NCBI GenBank assembly: GCA_017632945.1
Contig: JAGBQH010000012.1
Location: 186,001-250,000 of the forward strand
Origin: Aeriscardovia sp.
Lineage (GTDB): Bacteria; Actinomycetota; Actinomycetes; Actinomycetales; Bifidobacteriaceae
Direction: 5' to 3'
DNA: 64,000 nt
Part shown: piece by piece, positions 16,911-26,608 of the stretch
How the letters are laid out: the number at the start of each line of letters is the position of its first letter
Numbering within the stretch: the first letter of the stretch is position 1
Position numbers and translations under genes: made by a program
The notes under the pieces: model-generated
Databases searched by the model: none
Told to the model about the DNA's origin: nothing
Seen by the model: only the letters and a program-made list of their open reading frames with translations

Positions 16911-18455
16911 ATGTCGCTTTATGGCAAATACCGACCCGAAACTTTCCCCGAGGTCATAGGTCAAGACCTTATAACGAGCGCTCTTTCCAACGCCATAGAC
17001 AATTCTAGAATTTCTCAGGCCTACCTTTTTTCCGGGCCCAGAGGATGTGGGAAAACAAGCTGCGCCCGCATTTTGGCAAGGTGTCTAAACTGCGCCAAAG
17101 GCCCCACTTCCCACCCCTGCGGAGAGTGCGAAAGCTGTATAGAGCTGGGAAGAGGGGGCTCGGGCTCGCTAGACGTTATGGAAATCGACGCGGCAAGCCA
17201 CAACAGCGTAGAGGATGCTAGGAGCCTAAGGGAGCAAGTCCAGTTTTCCCCCCTAAGAGACAGGTACAAAATATTTATTTTGGACGAAGCCCATATGATC
17301 AGCACCCAGGGCTTCAATGCCCTTTTAAAAGTGGTCGAGGAACCTCCCAAAAACACCATCTTCATTTTCGCCACCACTGCCCCCGAAAAGGTTCTGGCCA
17401 CCATCCGATCTAGGACCGTGCACTATTCCTTTAAGTTGGTAGAGGCCGGCGTAATGAAAAAACACCTGCGAGACGTCTGTGCAAAGGAAGGGGTAGAGGC
17501 CGGGGACGAAGTTTTGGACATGGTCGTCAAACAGGGAAGAGGGAGCGTGAGAGATTGTTTATCTGTACTGGAAGAACTTATAAACGGCCGTTTTGGAGAG
17601 GAGCTAGATCCTGAAAGGTGCAGGAAGATTTTGGGCCTCCTTCCCTCTGAACTTGTAGAAGGATACCTTGGGGCCATTTTGAAATCTGAAGCTGAAACGG
17701 CCTACGATCTGGGAGAAAAAATGGGCGATTTTGAGCCCTCGGCCATGATGGAAGCCCTGCTAGAAAGCATCCGAGAAAAGCTGGTGGAAAACTTTAAAAA
17801 GGGGGAGGAGGAAAAAGAAGCGTCGCAGCTTCTTTTTATGTCTGAATCCATAAAGGACTATTCTTCGCTTTTCAAGCTTTCTTTATCCCAAAGCCTTTCT
17901 TTGGACCTTTTAACATCCAAGCTTCTCTCTTTTTCGCTCACCGGATCCCAGGGTGCTTCTCCTAAGATTTCCCCCTCCCCCGCCCTTCCTTCTTCCTTCC
18001 CGTACCCTTCTCCTGCGCCTTTGCCCCGCAAAGCCGCCGCGCCCTCCCAAAGCAAGGAGGAACTCAAGGAGAAGTGGAAAAAGGTGCTTTCGGATTTGCC
18101 GGAGGAAGTAAAAGAGAATGTGGTAGAGGAAAAAATTCCAGACATAGATTTTGAAGGGGGGCAGGGCAGAACCGCCATCCTCCTCACTTTCGCCACTCCC
18201 TTAGATCAGCACGCCTTTGCCCTGCGCCTAAACAGGTCGATCCCGAAAATAGTGGGGGAGGCGGTGAAAAAAGAATTCGGCCCCAACTTTTTCATCCAGC
18301 CCGCAAAGAGGGCCGCAAACGGCGAAGTGGTCACAAAAGTAAAAGATATGAGCACTGAAGAGCTTTCCATGCTTTCAAGGGAAATGATCAAGGAAAAACC
18401 CCTGAGCGTGGAAGAAATTGCAAAAAAAGTTGAAGGAAAGGTGATAGAGGGTTAA
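16911..18455 (+). CDS. dnaX: DNA polymerase III subunits gamma and tau
   Basis: A 514-residue clamp-loader ATPase. The Walker A is GPRGCGKTSC near residue 45. The zinc module is CLNC, then CGECESC. Walker B and sensor are ILDEAHMIS and TTAPEKV with an IRSRT arginine finger. The middle carries the domain III collar, followed by a Pro/Ser-rich linker near 355-385 and a short tau-like tail. I could not identify a programmed frameshift site that would make gamma. The ATG at 16911 follows AGGAAGG. recR begins right after the stop. Confidence 0.94.
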   Translation: MSLYGKYRPETFPEVIGQDLITSALSNAIDNSRISQAYLFSGPRGCGKTSCARILARCLNCAKGPTSHPCGECESCIELGRGGSGSLDVMEIDAASHNSVEDARSLREQVQFSPLRDRYKIFILDEAHMISTQGFNALLKVVEEPPKNTIFIFATTAPEKVLATIRSRTVHYSFKLVEAGVMKKHLRDVCAKEGVEAGDEVLDMVVKQGRGSVRDCLSVLEELINGRFGEELDPERCRKILGLLPSELVEGYLGAILKSEAETAYDLGEKMGDFEPSAMMEALLESIREKLVENFKKGEEEKEASQLLFMSESIKDYSSLFKLSLSQSLSLDLLTSKLLSFSLTGSQGASPKISPSPALPSSFPYPSPAPLPRKAAAPSQSKEELKEKWKKVLSDLPEEVKENVVEEKIPDIDFEGGQGRTAILLTFATPLDQHAFALRLNRSIPKIVGEAVKKEFGPNFFIQPAKRAANGEVVTKVKDMSTEELSMLSREMIKEKPLSVEEIAKKVEGKVIEG

Positions 18456-19037
18456 ATGGACATCATAGAAGAAGCGATAGAAGCCTTCAGCCAGCTTCCG
18501 GGGATAGGGCCTAAAAGCGCGAAAAGAATCGTCTACTCCCTCATTTCCTCGCCACAAAAAGGAAAGAGAATCGAGGGGGCGATAGAGAGGCTTTCAAACG
18601 ATCTGACCTTTTGCAAAATCTGCGGGAACGTGTCGGACGGGGAAGTGTGCAAAATCTGCTCGGATCCGAATAGGGAAAACACGATTTGCGTAGTAGGAAA
18701 GCCGCTGGATGTGATGAGCTTTGAAAAGACGGGGGTTTACAGGGGAAAGTACCACGTTTTGGGAGGCCTTATAGATCCTTTGAGCGGCATAGGCCCCCAG
18801 GACCTGAGGATAGCGGAGCTGAAAAAAAGGGTGGAAGAAGAAAAAGCGCCGGAAGTAATTTTGGCCTTGGATTCTACCGTGGAGGGGGAGGCCACTTCAA
18901 CCTTCATCTCTTCCCTCCTTCGCGGGAGTGCCAAAATTTCCCGCCTGGCCTCGGGGATACCTGTAGGATCCGAACTTGAATACACAGACCAGCTCACCCT
19001 TTCCAAGGCCCTCACCGACAGAATGAGGGAAAACTAG
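18456..19037 (+). CDS. recR: Recombination protein RecR
   Basis: A 193-residue protein of the RecFOR pathway that helps RecA load on gapped DNA. The N-terminal helix-hairpin-helix is QLPGIGPKSAKRI (residues about 12-24). The zinc finger is CKICGNVSDGEVCKIC (about 52-67). The Toprim motif is DSTVEGEATS near residue 137. It starts immediately after the dnaX stop. The ybaB-like gene that sits between dnaX and recR in many bacteria is absent. The stop overlaps the convergent ABC gene by 4 bases. Confidence 0.96.
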   Translation: MDIIEEAIEAFSQLPGIGPKSAKRIVYSLISSPQKGKRIEGAIERLSNDLTFCKICGNVSDGEVCKICSDPNRENTICVVGKPLDVMSFEKTGVYRGKYHVLGGLIDPLSGIGPQDLRIAELKKRVEEEKAPEVILALDSTVEGEATSTFISSLLRGSAKISRLASGIPVGSELEYTDQLTLSKALTDRMREN

Positions 19038-20950
19038 TCCGCAAACTGCGAGCGGTAGAGCTTGGCGTATTCGCCGTTTTTCTTCAGCAGCTCTTCGTGG
19101 TTCCCCTTTTCTACGATATTTCCGTGGTTCACCACGAGGATGGTGTCTGCATCCCTTATGGTAGAAAGCCTGTGGGCTATTACAAAACTCGTCCTGTTTT
19201 GGCTAAGGCTGTTCATGGCCTGCTGGACCAGCATTTCGGTGCGGGTGTCTACAGAACTTGTGGCCTCATCCAAGATGAGGATGTCTGGCTGGGAAATATA
19301 GGCTCTGCAAATTGTAAGCAGCTGCCTTTCTCCCTGAGAAAGCTGGGAAGCGTCCGAATCTAGCATGGTCTGGTAACCGTTCTTGAGGGAGGATACAAAG
19401 TCGTCTACGTGCGTCTTCTTGCACGCCTCCATGAACTCTTCTTCGCTGATCTCTTTTCCGGGCTTTAGGCCGTAAAGCAGGTTGTCCTTTATGGTTCCCC
19501 TGAAAAGCCAGGTGTCTTGGAGCACCATGCCAAAGTGAGATCTCAAATCCTGGCGGCTGACATTTTTGGTATTTATCCCCGATACCTTTATCTCGCCCTT
19601 TTGAATTTCGTAGAAGCGCATGAGAAGGTTTACTATCGTGGTTTTTCCGGCGCCCGTGGGGCCTACGATAGCTATCATCTGGCCCGGGGAGGCTGCAAAA
19701 TTCAGGTCTTCTATGAGCGGGTCTTCGGGAAGGTAGGAGAAGTAGACGTTTTCAAATGCTACTTTGCCTTCAAACTTCTTCCCATCCTCCCCAAAGTGCT
19801 CTGTGGCCTTGTCCTCTTCCTCGTTTTTCGCATCCAAAAAGTCGAAAAACCTTTTGCAGGAAGCCAGGGCGGACTGGACGTTTGTAGACATGGATGCCAG
19901 CTGCACGACGGGCCTTTGAATCTGGCGGGAGTACTGGGCGAAAGCCTGCAGGTCTCCCAGGCTAATCTGGCCCCTTATAACTGCAATTCCTCCGATGATT
20001 ACAATCGCCACAAATATCAGGTTCCCCAGAAAGCCGTCTACCGGGTTCACGGCTCCTGAAAGGGCCTGGGCCTTGTAAGTGACCTTGTAGAAGTGGTGGT
20101 TTCTTTTGTCAAAGGATTTTTCCACTTCCTTTTGCTGGTTGTAGGCCTTTATAACTTCGTTTCCCGAGTACACTTCCTCGACCTGGGACTGGATGTCTCC
20201 AGTTGCCTGCCACTGGGCGACAAAGGAGGGCTTGGACTTGTTTATGAAAATTTTCGTAATCAGAACCACTATGCACAAAGCCCCTATTGTGCACAGGGTA
20301 AAAATCCAGGAAATCGTAAACATCATGATTACGACCCCGAAAATCATAAAACTCGAAAAGAGGAGCTGGGAGAGGATTTGCTGAAGGGAGGTGGTGATGT
20401 TGTCTACGTCATTTGTCGTAGTCGACATTATCTCCCCCCTGGGAACCGAATCGAAGTAGCGCAGGGGAAGGTGGTTGATCTTTTCCTCTATCTGCCTTCT
20501 CATTTCAAAGACGGACTTGGCGATCACTCTGGCCAAAAGCCAGTTCTCAAATATCCTCAGGGCTACGGCTATAAGGTAAATGACCCCCACCCATACCAAA
20601 AGGATCGCAAAATACTTCCAGTCCATCCCTATTTTGAGGTTTATGGACATGGCCTTGACCATATCGGCAAGCTTTCCCATGCCGTGCAAATCCATCATGT
20701 GGATTATGACAGATTTGGGGGTGCCCGGCTTGAAGCCCGCGTCCATAAGTTTTTGGCTCATGAGGCCGGAAAAGAGGACATTTGTGGCGGTGCCCAAAAG
20801 CCTTGGCCCAAGCACCGTCAAAAATACGCCCACAAGGCCCGAAGCAATGGTCAATATCAGGGCCAGTTTGTACTTAAAAAGGTAGGAGCAAAGCCTTTTT
20901 ATAAGGGTCCTTTGCTCTTTTCCCGTAATCAGCTTTTTGTATCCGGCCAT
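19034..20950 (-). CDS. ABC exporter half-transporter with canonical catalytic site
   Basis: A 638-residue type I ABC exporter: six predicted membrane segments in residues 25-340, then an ATPase domain. Walker A is GPTGAGKTTIV, signature LSQGERQLL and Walker B LILDEATSSVD with the catalytic Glu, then the switch AHRLSTI. It has a long loop after TM1 (about residues 60-120). It starts one base after the partner gene, with AGGAA inside the partner's last codons. The pair resembles heterodimeric multidrug exporters such as LmrCD, BmrCD and TmrAB; the substrate is unknown. Confidence 0.93.
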   Translation of the reverse strand: MAGYKKLITGKEQRTLIKRLCSYLFKYKLALILTIASGLVGVFLTVLGPRLLGTATNVLFSGLMSQKLMDAGFKPGTPKSVIIHMMDLHGMGKLADMVKAMSINLKIGMDWKYFAILLVWVGVIYLIAVALRIFENWLLARVIAKSVFEMRRQIEEKINHLPLRYFDSVPRGEIMSTTTNDVDNITTSLQQILSQLLFSSFMIFGVVIMMFTISWIFTLCTIGALCIVVLITKIFINKSKPSFVAQWQATGDIQSQVEEVYSGNEVIKAYNQQKEVEKSFDKRNHHFYKVTYKAQALSGAVNPVDGFLGNLIFVAIVIIGGIAVIRGQISLGDLQAFAQYSRQIQRPVVQLASMSTNVQSALASCKRFFDFLDAKNEEEDKATEHFGEDGKKFEGKVAFENVYFSYLPEDPLIEDLNFAASPGQMIAIVGPTGAGKTTIVNLLMRFYEIQKGEIKVSGINTKNVSRQDLRSHFGMVLQDTWLFRGTIKDNLLYGLKPGKEISEEEFMEACKKTHVDDFVSSLKNGYQTMLDSDASQLSQGERQLLTICRAYISQPDILILDEATSSVDTRTEMLVQQAMNSLSQNRTSFVIAHRLSTIRDADTILVVNHGNIVEKGNHEELLKKNGEYAKLYRSQFAD

Positions 20951-20951
20951 C

Positions 20952-22685
20952 TTATTCCTGCATTGTCCCGCTTTGGGAGGCCACTATCTGTTCATAGGTC
21001 TCGCAATTTTCCATGAGCTGCTCGTGAGTTCCCTCTCCGACAATTCTTCCCCGCTCCAAAACGATTATCTTTTCAGCAGTCATTATGGAGCTAAACCTTT
21101 GGGCCACAAGGAGCATGGAGGAGGTTTTAATTACAGGCTTCAAAGCTTCCCTCAGCTTTTTATCTGTAGCCATGTCGAGGGCCGAAAAGGCATCGTCGAA
21201 GGTATAGACGGGAGCGCCCCTAAGGATCGCTCTTGCGATGCACAGCCTTTGCTTTTGTCCGCCCGAAAAGTTCGTTCCTCCCTCTGAGACCTTGTAATCC
21301 AGTCCTTCCCCGAAGCCCTCTACAAAGTCTTTGGCCTGAGCGATTTGCAAAGCTTTCCAAATTTCTTCATCCGTCGCATCCTCTTTTCCAAAGAGCATAT
21401 TGCTTCGGATGGTTCCGGTGAAAAGTTTGGCCGTCTGAAAGACGGGGGCAAAGAGGGTAGAAAGGTAAGATGGGTCGAACTCCTTTAAGTTGTGGCCATC
21501 TAGCAAAACTTCCCCTTCGTCGGGATCGTAGATCCTTTGGGCAAGGGAGAGAATCGTACTTTTTCCGCTTCCGGTGGCGCCTATGAAGGCGGTAGTTTCA
21601 CCCACATTTGCCTTAAAGCTTATGTGTTCCACCGCTTCGTGCTTATCGGAAGAGGGGTAGGAGAAAGAGACGTCTTTAAACTCTATTTCGCCCCTGACTT
21701 TTTCAGGCTTATAGGGGTTTTGAGGGCAGGTGAGGCTGCTTTTATCGTCTATTACCTGTAGCAGCCTTCCGCTGGAAACTGAAGCTCTTGGCAGCCTGAC
21801 CGACATCATTGCAGCCATCATAAAGCCCATAAGCACAATCATGAGGTACTGAATGAAAGCCTGAAGGGCGCCTATGGGCATGTGGCCAGCTTCTATCAGC
21901 TTTCCTCCAAACCACATTATCGCCACGTCTGCAATGGAAGTGATGAACCAGAGGATAGGCCCCATGGACCCCATCCAAAAGCCTATGGGGACCAGAAGGT
22001 CGTAGGTGTCCTTGTTTACCTTCCCAAACCTTTTTTCCTCCGTCCCTTCCCTTGTGAAGGCTCTAATCACGCGCACCCCCGTAATCTGTTCGCGGATGAC
22101 GGAGTTTAAAGAATCAAAGATTTTTTGAAGTTTTCTAAATAGCGGCCCCATCCTTCTAAAGATCAGGGCTACAACCACCATGATCACGGGAAGCACCAGG
22201 GCGAGGGACCATGTTAGTGGTCCGTTTTGCTCCACTGCCATTACAAGGCCGCCTATAAACATGACGGGAGCCTGAAGGACGAAAAGAAAAGCCTGGAAAG
22301 TGGCGCTTTGTACCTGCTGGACGTCGTTGGTGGACCTGGTGATAAGGGAATCTACCGAGTACTTGTCGGTCTCCTTCTTGCTAAGGTTCTCCACGGAATA
22401 GAAAAAGTCTTTCCTTGCCAGAAATCCTATTCTGGTGCTCAAAAAGGAGGAAATCATAACGGCTGCGACATTGCACGCCCCTTGGACGAGGGCGATTATT
22501 ATCATAATCCAGCCTATTCGGTAGATGGCCTTTTCGTCGCCTACCGCTACGCCCTTGTCGATGATTTCTGCTTGCAGATTGGGAAGGTAGAGATTTAAAC
22601 AGGCCTGCGCGATCTGAAAAAGCAGCAGGCCCAGAAGCGCCAACTTATAAGGCCTAAGGTAGCGCCTCAAAAGTTTGACGAGCAT
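20952..22685 (-). CDS. ABC exporter half-transporter with a degenerate catalytic site
   Basis: A 577-residue type I ABC exporter with an N-terminal six-helix domain and a C-terminal ATPase. Walker A is GATGSGKSTIL and the signature is FSGGQKQRLCIARAI. Walker B reads VYTFDDAFSALD, with Asp where the catalytic Glu is expected, and the switch His region reads AQRFSSI with Gln. Both changes mark the non-catalytic site of heterodimeric exporters, so this and the downstream gene should form one asymmetric transporter. No clear Shine-Dalgarno precedes the ATG; it lies 5 bases after the small membrane protein gene and may be coupled to it. Confidence 0.93.
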   Translation of the reverse strand: MLVKLLRRYLRPYKLALLGLLLFQIAQACLNLYLPNLQAEIIDKGVAVGDEKAIYRIGWIMIIIALVQGACNVAAVMISSFLSTRIGFLARKDFFYSVENLSKKETDKYSVDSLITRSTNDVQQVQSATFQAFLFVLQAPVMFIGGLVMAVEQNGPLTWSLALVLPVIMVVVALIFRRMGPLFRKLQKIFDSLNSVIREQITGVRVIRAFTREGTEEKRFGKVNKDTYDLLVPIGFWMGSMGPILWFITSIADVAIMWFGGKLIEAGHMPIGALQAFIQYLMIVLMGFMMAAMMSVRLPRASVSSGRLLQVIDDKSSLTCPQNPYKPEKVRGEIEFKDVSFSYPSSDKHEAVEHISFKANVGETTAFIGATGSGKSTILSLAQRIYDPDEGEVLLDGHNLKEFDPSYLSTLFAPVFQTAKLFTGTIRSNMLFGKEDATDEEIWKALQIAQAKDFVEGFGEGLDYKVSEGGTNFSGGQKQRLCIARAILRGAPVYTFDDAFSALDMATDKKLREALKPVIKTSSMLLVAQRFSSIMTAEKIIVLERGRIVGEGTHEQLMENCETYEQIVASQSGTMQE

Positions 22686-22690
22686 TTTTT

Positions 22691-23005
22691 TTACACAGCC
22701 GTTCCGTTCTCATCCAAATACGGATTTACGTCCTTAGGGCTCTGAAGGATGAAAAGCATGAGGACGGTGGCTATAAATACGGCGCTCACCGAAATCGTAG
22801 CCCACATGGCCAAATGAGGAAGCCAGATTATTACAAAAAATACTATTCCGGCCAGAGCCATGATCACCCAGTTGATGATCTTGGCAATGCCCCACCCGCT
22901 GTGGTAGCGTCTTCCCATTGGATCGGGTCTCTCCGACTGTTCTGCCAGATCCGGGCTCCAACCCGCTTTTGCGCTATCCGGGCGTTGTTTGTTTATTGCA
23001 GCCAT
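22691..23005 (-). CDS. Small two-helix membrane protein, unknown
   Basis: A 104-residue protein I do not recognise. The first 40 residues are polar and cytoplasmic in character. Two hydrophobic segments follow (about 43-63 and 67-88), then a short polar tail. It is the first gene of a run with the two ABC exporter genes (5-base gap), so it may accompany the transporter; this is inference. The ATG at 23005 has no strong ribosome-binding site. A good -10 (TATAAT) lies about 66 bases upstream. Confidence 0.65.
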   Translation of the reverse strand: MAAINKQRPDSAKAGWSPDLAEQSERPDPMGRRYHSGWGIAKIINWVIMALAGIVFFVIIWLPHLAMWATISVSAVFIATVLMLFILQSPKDVNPYLDENGTAV

Positions 23006-23070
23006 GTTCGTTTAATTCCGTACCGGCGACTAACGCCAAAATTACATAAATCCCTAACTTTATCTGATTT

Positions 23071-23076
23071 ATTATA
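23071..23076 (-). promoter_or_regulatory. Probable -10 box for the membrane protein/ABC exporter operon
   Basis: TATAAT on the minus strand in the 115-base gap between hemW and the small membrane protein gene. No good -35 is seen at 17 bases; a leader of about 60 bases would result. Confidence 0.45.
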
Positions 23077-23120
23077 TCCCATGCTTCTGGGCCAATAGGG
23101 TAAAAACTTTGGCTGCGCCG

Positions 23121-24341
23121 CTACTCGAGAAAGTAGTCCATCAAAGATCTGGCTAAAAAGTCATTCAGGAGCCTTCCTCGAAGGGTAGGAAAAAGCGCGC
23201 CTTCTTTTAAGTAGGCAAGGCCATAGAAGGAAGAGATCAGATCGGATTTTGCCTTCTTTCCGCTTTCTTTTTCCAATTTTTCAAGATCCAGCCCGGTTTT
23301 TAACCTTAGGCCCAAAAATATCTCCTCTTCTTCCCTTTCTTTTTGGCCAAGAACTTCCCCTTCCCAGGGAAGATCTCCCTTTTGAACAGCGCTCGCCCAG
23401 GGCCCGGGCCTTGAAAAATCCCAAAAGCGCAGATTGGAGAAGTGAGAATGGGCCCCGGGGCCCAGGCCTATCCAGTCGTCATTTTTCCAGTATCCAATAT
23501 TGTGGAGGCACTCTTTCCCTTCTCTTGCCCAGTTGGAAACTTCGTACCACTTGTAGCCCCTCCTGGAGAGTATGGAGTCTGCAAGTTCGTAGTCCCGGGC
23601 TTGAGCGCCGTCGCTCTCTTCCGCTATCAATCCTTTTTCCAGCTGGCGCCCCATTTTCGTGCGGGGGTAAATGCTTAAAGCGTAGCAGGATACGTGGTCC
23701 AGCCCGAGGCTGGATGTAAGCCTCACCGTCCTTATCCACTCTTTTCTTTTTTCGGATGGTGCGGCATAGATGAGGTCGGCGCTGCAAGAGAGGCCTGCTT
23801 TTCTGGCTTTTCTAATAGACCTCCACGCTGCAGCCGGAGAGTGGGTCCTGTCTAAAATCCTTAAAATCCTGGGTTCCCACGACTGGACCCCGAAAGAGAC
23901 CCTGGTAAATCCCGCCTTTTTTAAGTCGAAGAGCTCTTTTCCCTCTACAGAATCCGGATTTGCTTCCGTGCTGATTTCAGCCCCCTCTTCTATTCCCCAT
24001 GCATCCCTTATGGCTTCAAGAATCTTAGACAGCTGAGAAGGAGAAAGCGCAGTCGGAGTTCCCCCTCCGAAAAATACGCTCGAAGCGGGCTTTAGGGGAA
24101 TGGCATGCTCTTCTTGCCACCTTTTTACCCTCTTTATCTCTCTCTCAAGAAGCGAAGGGTAAGTGTTTTTATCAAAGCCGGGGGCCAGGGAAAAGGAAGT
24201 GAAGGTGTTGAAATTACAGTACCCGCACCTCTTTTTGCAGAAGGGAATGTGGACATAAACCCTAAAAGGACTGTCTGAAAAACTGTATGCATTCCCCAGA
24301 TCGTCTGGAGAATAGGGGGGAAGGGTATTTGAAAAGTTCAC
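23121..24341 (-). CDS. hemW: HemW-like radical SAM protein
   Basis: A 406-residue radical SAM protein of the HemN/HemW family. The iron-sulfur motif is CKKRCGYC near residue 34. FFGGGTPT follows, and the HemW-specific HNxxYW is present as HNIGYW near residue 275. HemW is a heme chaperone and is often mis-annotated as coproporphyrinogen III oxidase. No heme biosynthesis genes are nearby. Its ATG overlaps the lepA stop by 4 bases (ATGA), so it is coupled to lepA, a common pairing in Gram-positives. Confidence 0.92.
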   Translation of the reverse strand: MNFSNTLPPYSPDDLGNAYSFSDSPFRVYVHIPFCKKRCGYCNFNTFTSFSLAPGFDKNTYPSLLEREIKRVKRWQEEHAIPLKPASSVFFGGGTPTALSPSQLSKILEAIRDAWGIEEGAEISTEANPDSVEGKELFDLKKAGFTRVSFGVQSWEPRILRILDRTHSPAAAWRSIRKARKAGLSCSADLIYAAPSEKRKEWIRTVRLTSSLGLDHVSCYALSIYPRTKMGRQLEKGLIAEESDGAQARDYELADSILSRRGYKWYEVSNWAREGKECLHNIGYWKNDDWIGLGPGAHSHFSNLRFWDFSRPGPWASAVQKGDLPWEGEVLGQKEREEEEIFLGLRLKTGLDLEKLEKESGKKAKSDLISSFYGLAYLKEGALFPTLRGRLLNDFLARSLMDYFLE

Positions 24342-26206
24342 TTCTTTGCGTGGGCCTTAAGTTTTTCACGTATGTCTTTGTCATCCAGATCTTCGAGGCT
24401 AAGAGCTGAGATGAAGGCTTCCTGGGGGATGGCGACGTTTCCTATCATCTTCATCTTTTTCTTGCCCTCCCTCTGCTTTTCCAAAAGCTTCCTTTTTCGG
24501 GTGATGTCTCCTCCGTAGCACTTGGCGAGCACATCCTTCCTTAAGGGGCTTATAGTCTCTCTTGCTATGATTCTCTGTCCGATCGCAGCCTGAATGGGGA
24601 TTTCAAACTGCTGGCGGGGGATTAACTTTTTAAGTTTTTTTGTCATTTTCAGGCCGTATTCGTAGGCCTTGTCCTTGTGGCATATGGCGCTTAAGGCATC
24701 TGAAAGCTCGCCGTGGATGAGGATGTCTACCCGGACGAGGTCTGCCTTCTCTTCCCCGGCGGGGGCGTAGTCAAGGGTGGCGTAGCCCTTGGTGCGGCTT
24801 TTAAGCTGGTCAAAGAAGCCGAAAATAATTTCTCCTGTAGGCATCTTGTACCTAAGGCACACCCTGTCGGTCCCAAGGTACTCCATGCCAAGCATCTTGC
24901 CCCTGTGCTCCTGGCACAGTTTCATAACATCCCCCACGTAGTCTTTGGGGGTAATGATGGAGGCTTCAATCACAGGCTCCCAAACTGCCTTTACCTTATT
25001 TTCGGGAAATTGGGTAGGGTTTGTGACAATGACTTCGCTTCCATCCGCCATTTCCACCCTGTAGTGGACGTTGGGGGCCGTGGAGATGAGGTCTACCCCA
25101 AATTCCCTCTCCAGCCTCTCTATCACAATCTGCATGTGAAGGAGGCCCAAAAAGCCGCACCTAAATCCAAATCCCAAAGCGCTGCTGGTTTCGGGAGTGT
25201 AACTTATGGAGGCGTCGTTTAGCCGAAGCTTGTCTAAAGACTGTCTAAGGAGGGGGAACTGGTCTGTTTCCAGCGGAAAGAGGCCTGCATACACCATGCT
25301 CTCGGGGGCCTTGTAGCCTTTCAAGGGCTCTTTAGCTTCGTTTCTTTCACAGGTTATGGTGTCTCCGACCTGCGCCTGCCTTACATCCTTTATGCCCGTT
25401 ATTACGTAGCCCACTTGTCCGGTGGTCAGCATTTCAACCGGCCTCATAAAAGGATCGACTATCCCGAGCTCTAGGGGAACGAGGGAAGAGCCGGACTTCA
25501 TCTGTATGATTCTGTCTCTTGCCTCAATGCTTCCGTCTACTACCCTGATGTAGGTTATTATTCCCCGGTAAGCGTCGTACTGAGAATCAAAAATAAGCGC
25601 CCTGGTGGGCCCTTCGGGATTTCCGGAAGGGGCGGGGATCTTTTCTACTATGGCATCCAGCAGTTCTTTTACTCCAAAGCCCGTTTTGGCCGATACTTCT
25701 AAGACCTCCCCGCTTTCAACTCCCAAAAGATCGCAGAGGGTAGATCTTACTTCCTCGGTCTTCGCCCCGGGCAGGTCAATCTTGTTCAAAACGGGGATTA
25801 TAGTTAGGTCATTTTGCATGGCAAGGTAAAGGTTGGAGAGGGTTTGGGCTTCTATGCCCTGGGTCGCATCCACCAAAAGCACGCACCCTTCGCAGGCCGC
25901 CAGCGCCCTCGACACTTCGTAGTTGAAGTCGACGTGGCCGGGGGTATCAATCATGGAAAGTGCGTAGGTCTTTTTGCCCTTTACCCAGTTGACGGTTACG
26001 GCCTGGGACTTTATGGTAATACCCCTCTCGCGCTCTATATCCATAGAGTCTAGGTATTGCTCCCGCATTTGCCTGTCTGAAAGGGCTCCTGTCAGAGAGA
26101 GAATCCTGTCAGCCAGAGTAGATTTGCCGTGATCTATATGGGCTATAATCGAGAAATTGCGTATGAGTTCCTGCGGGAAAAAGGTTTCAGGTTCAGACTT
26201 TGCCAC
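24338..26206 (-). CDS. lepA: Elongation factor 4 (LepA)
   Basis: A 622-residue translational GTPase that acts on stalled or mispositioned ribosomes. G1 is [13 protein letters not shown] near residue 22, G3 DTPGHVDF and G4 NKIDLPGA. The LepA-specific C-terminal domain with [16 protein letters not shown] and [18 protein letters not shown] is intact. The start is GTG at 26206 behind AAAGGTGG. It is divergent from rpsT and overlaps hemW by 4 bases. Confidence 0.97.
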   Translation of the reverse strand: MAKSEPETFFPQELIRNFSIIAHIDHGKSTLADRILSLTGALSDRQMREQYLDSMDIERERGITIKSQAVTVNWVKGKKTYALSMIDTPGHVDFNYEVSRALAACEGCVLLVDATQGIEAQTLSNLYLAMQNDLTIIPVLNKIDLPGAKTEEVRSTLCDLLGVESGEVLEVSAKTGFGVKELLDAIVEKIPAPSGNPEGPTRALIFDSQYDAYRGIITYIRVVDGSIEARDRIIQMKSGSSLVPLELGIVDPFMRPVEMLTTGQVGYVITGIKDVRQAQVGDTITCERNEAKEPLKGYKAPESMVYAGLFPLETDQFPLLRQSLDKLRLNDASISYTPETSSALGFGFRCGFLGLLHMQIVIERLEREFGVDLISTAPNVHYRVEMADGSEVIVTNPTQFPENKVKAVWEPVIEASIITPKDYVGDVMKLCQEHRGKMLGMEYLGTDRVCLRYKMPTGEIIFGFFDQLKSRTKGYATLDYAPAGEEKADLVRVDILIHGELSDALSAICHKDKAYEYGLKMTKKLKKLIPRQQFEIPIQAAIGQRIIARETISPLRKDVLAKCYGGDITRKRKLLEKQREGKKKMKMIGNVAIPQEAFISALSLEDLDDKDIREKLKAHAKK

Positions 26207-26222
26207 GTGTCCACCTTTAGTA

Positions 26223-26267
26223 TTGACCCGAGCTGTTTTTGAAATTTATCTCAATAAAGTGTAGCAT
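26223..26267 (+). promoter_or_regulatory. Two overlapping candidate promoters for rpsT
   Basis: TTGAAA (26239-26244) is 17 bases from TAGCAT (26262-26267). Upstream, TTGACC (26223-26228) is 17 bases from TTATCT (26246-26251). The first gives a leader of about 25 bases before the rpsT GTG. Confidence 0.55.
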
Positions 26268-26299
26268 TCTAATAAAAAGACTTAGTTTTTGGAGTTGTA

Positions 26300-26560
26300 G
26301 TGGCTAACATCAAACAGCAGAAAAAGCGCGTTCTGACCAACGAAAAGGCTCACGAAAGGAACGTAGCAGTAAAGAGCAGGCTAAAGACCGCGGTAAAGAA
26401 AGTACGCGAGTGCATTGATTCTAACGAAAAAGAGGCCGCTTTAGTCGAATACAGAAACTGCGCCAGACTCCTTGACAAGGCCGTTAGCAAGGGCGTAATC
26501 CACAAGAACCAGGCTGCAGACAGGAAGAGCAACCTGGCCTTGGCAATAAACAAGCTTTAG
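26300..26560 (+). CDS. rpsT: 30S ribosomal protein S20
   Basis: An 86-residue, lysine/arginine-rich S20. The typical start MANIKQQKKRV and RNxxVKSRLKT region are present, as is the C-terminal NQAADRKSNLALAINKL. It binds 16S rRNA early in 30S assembly. The start is GTG at 26300 with TTTGGAG before it; a GTG start may keep its level low, as non-AUG starts do for S20 in some bacteria. A strong terminator follows. Confidence 0.97.
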   Translation: MANIKQQKKRVLTNEKAHERNVAVKSRLKTAVKKVRECIDSNEKEAALVEYRNCARLLDKAVSKGVIHKNQAADRKSNLALAINKL

Positions 26561-26568
26561 CCGCCTAT

Positions 26569-26601
26569 AAAAAAGAGGGGGGTCGCTCCCCCCTTTTTTT
26601 T
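26569..26601. terminator. Bidirectional terminator between rpsT and rplY
   Basis: GGGGGG (26577-26582) and CCCCCC (26588-26593) close a 5-base loop, extended by an A-tract on one side and eight T on the other. It can serve both convergent genes. Confidence 0.93.
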
Positions 26602-26608
26602 GTTTGTT

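Noticed and set aside
20093-21016. 307-codon plus-strand frame
   Set aside because: It lies wholly antisense to the two ABC exporter genes, has His/Tyr/Lys-rich nonsense composition and no family match.
24713-25222. 169-codon plus-strand frame
   Set aside because: It is antisense to lepA and has no family features.
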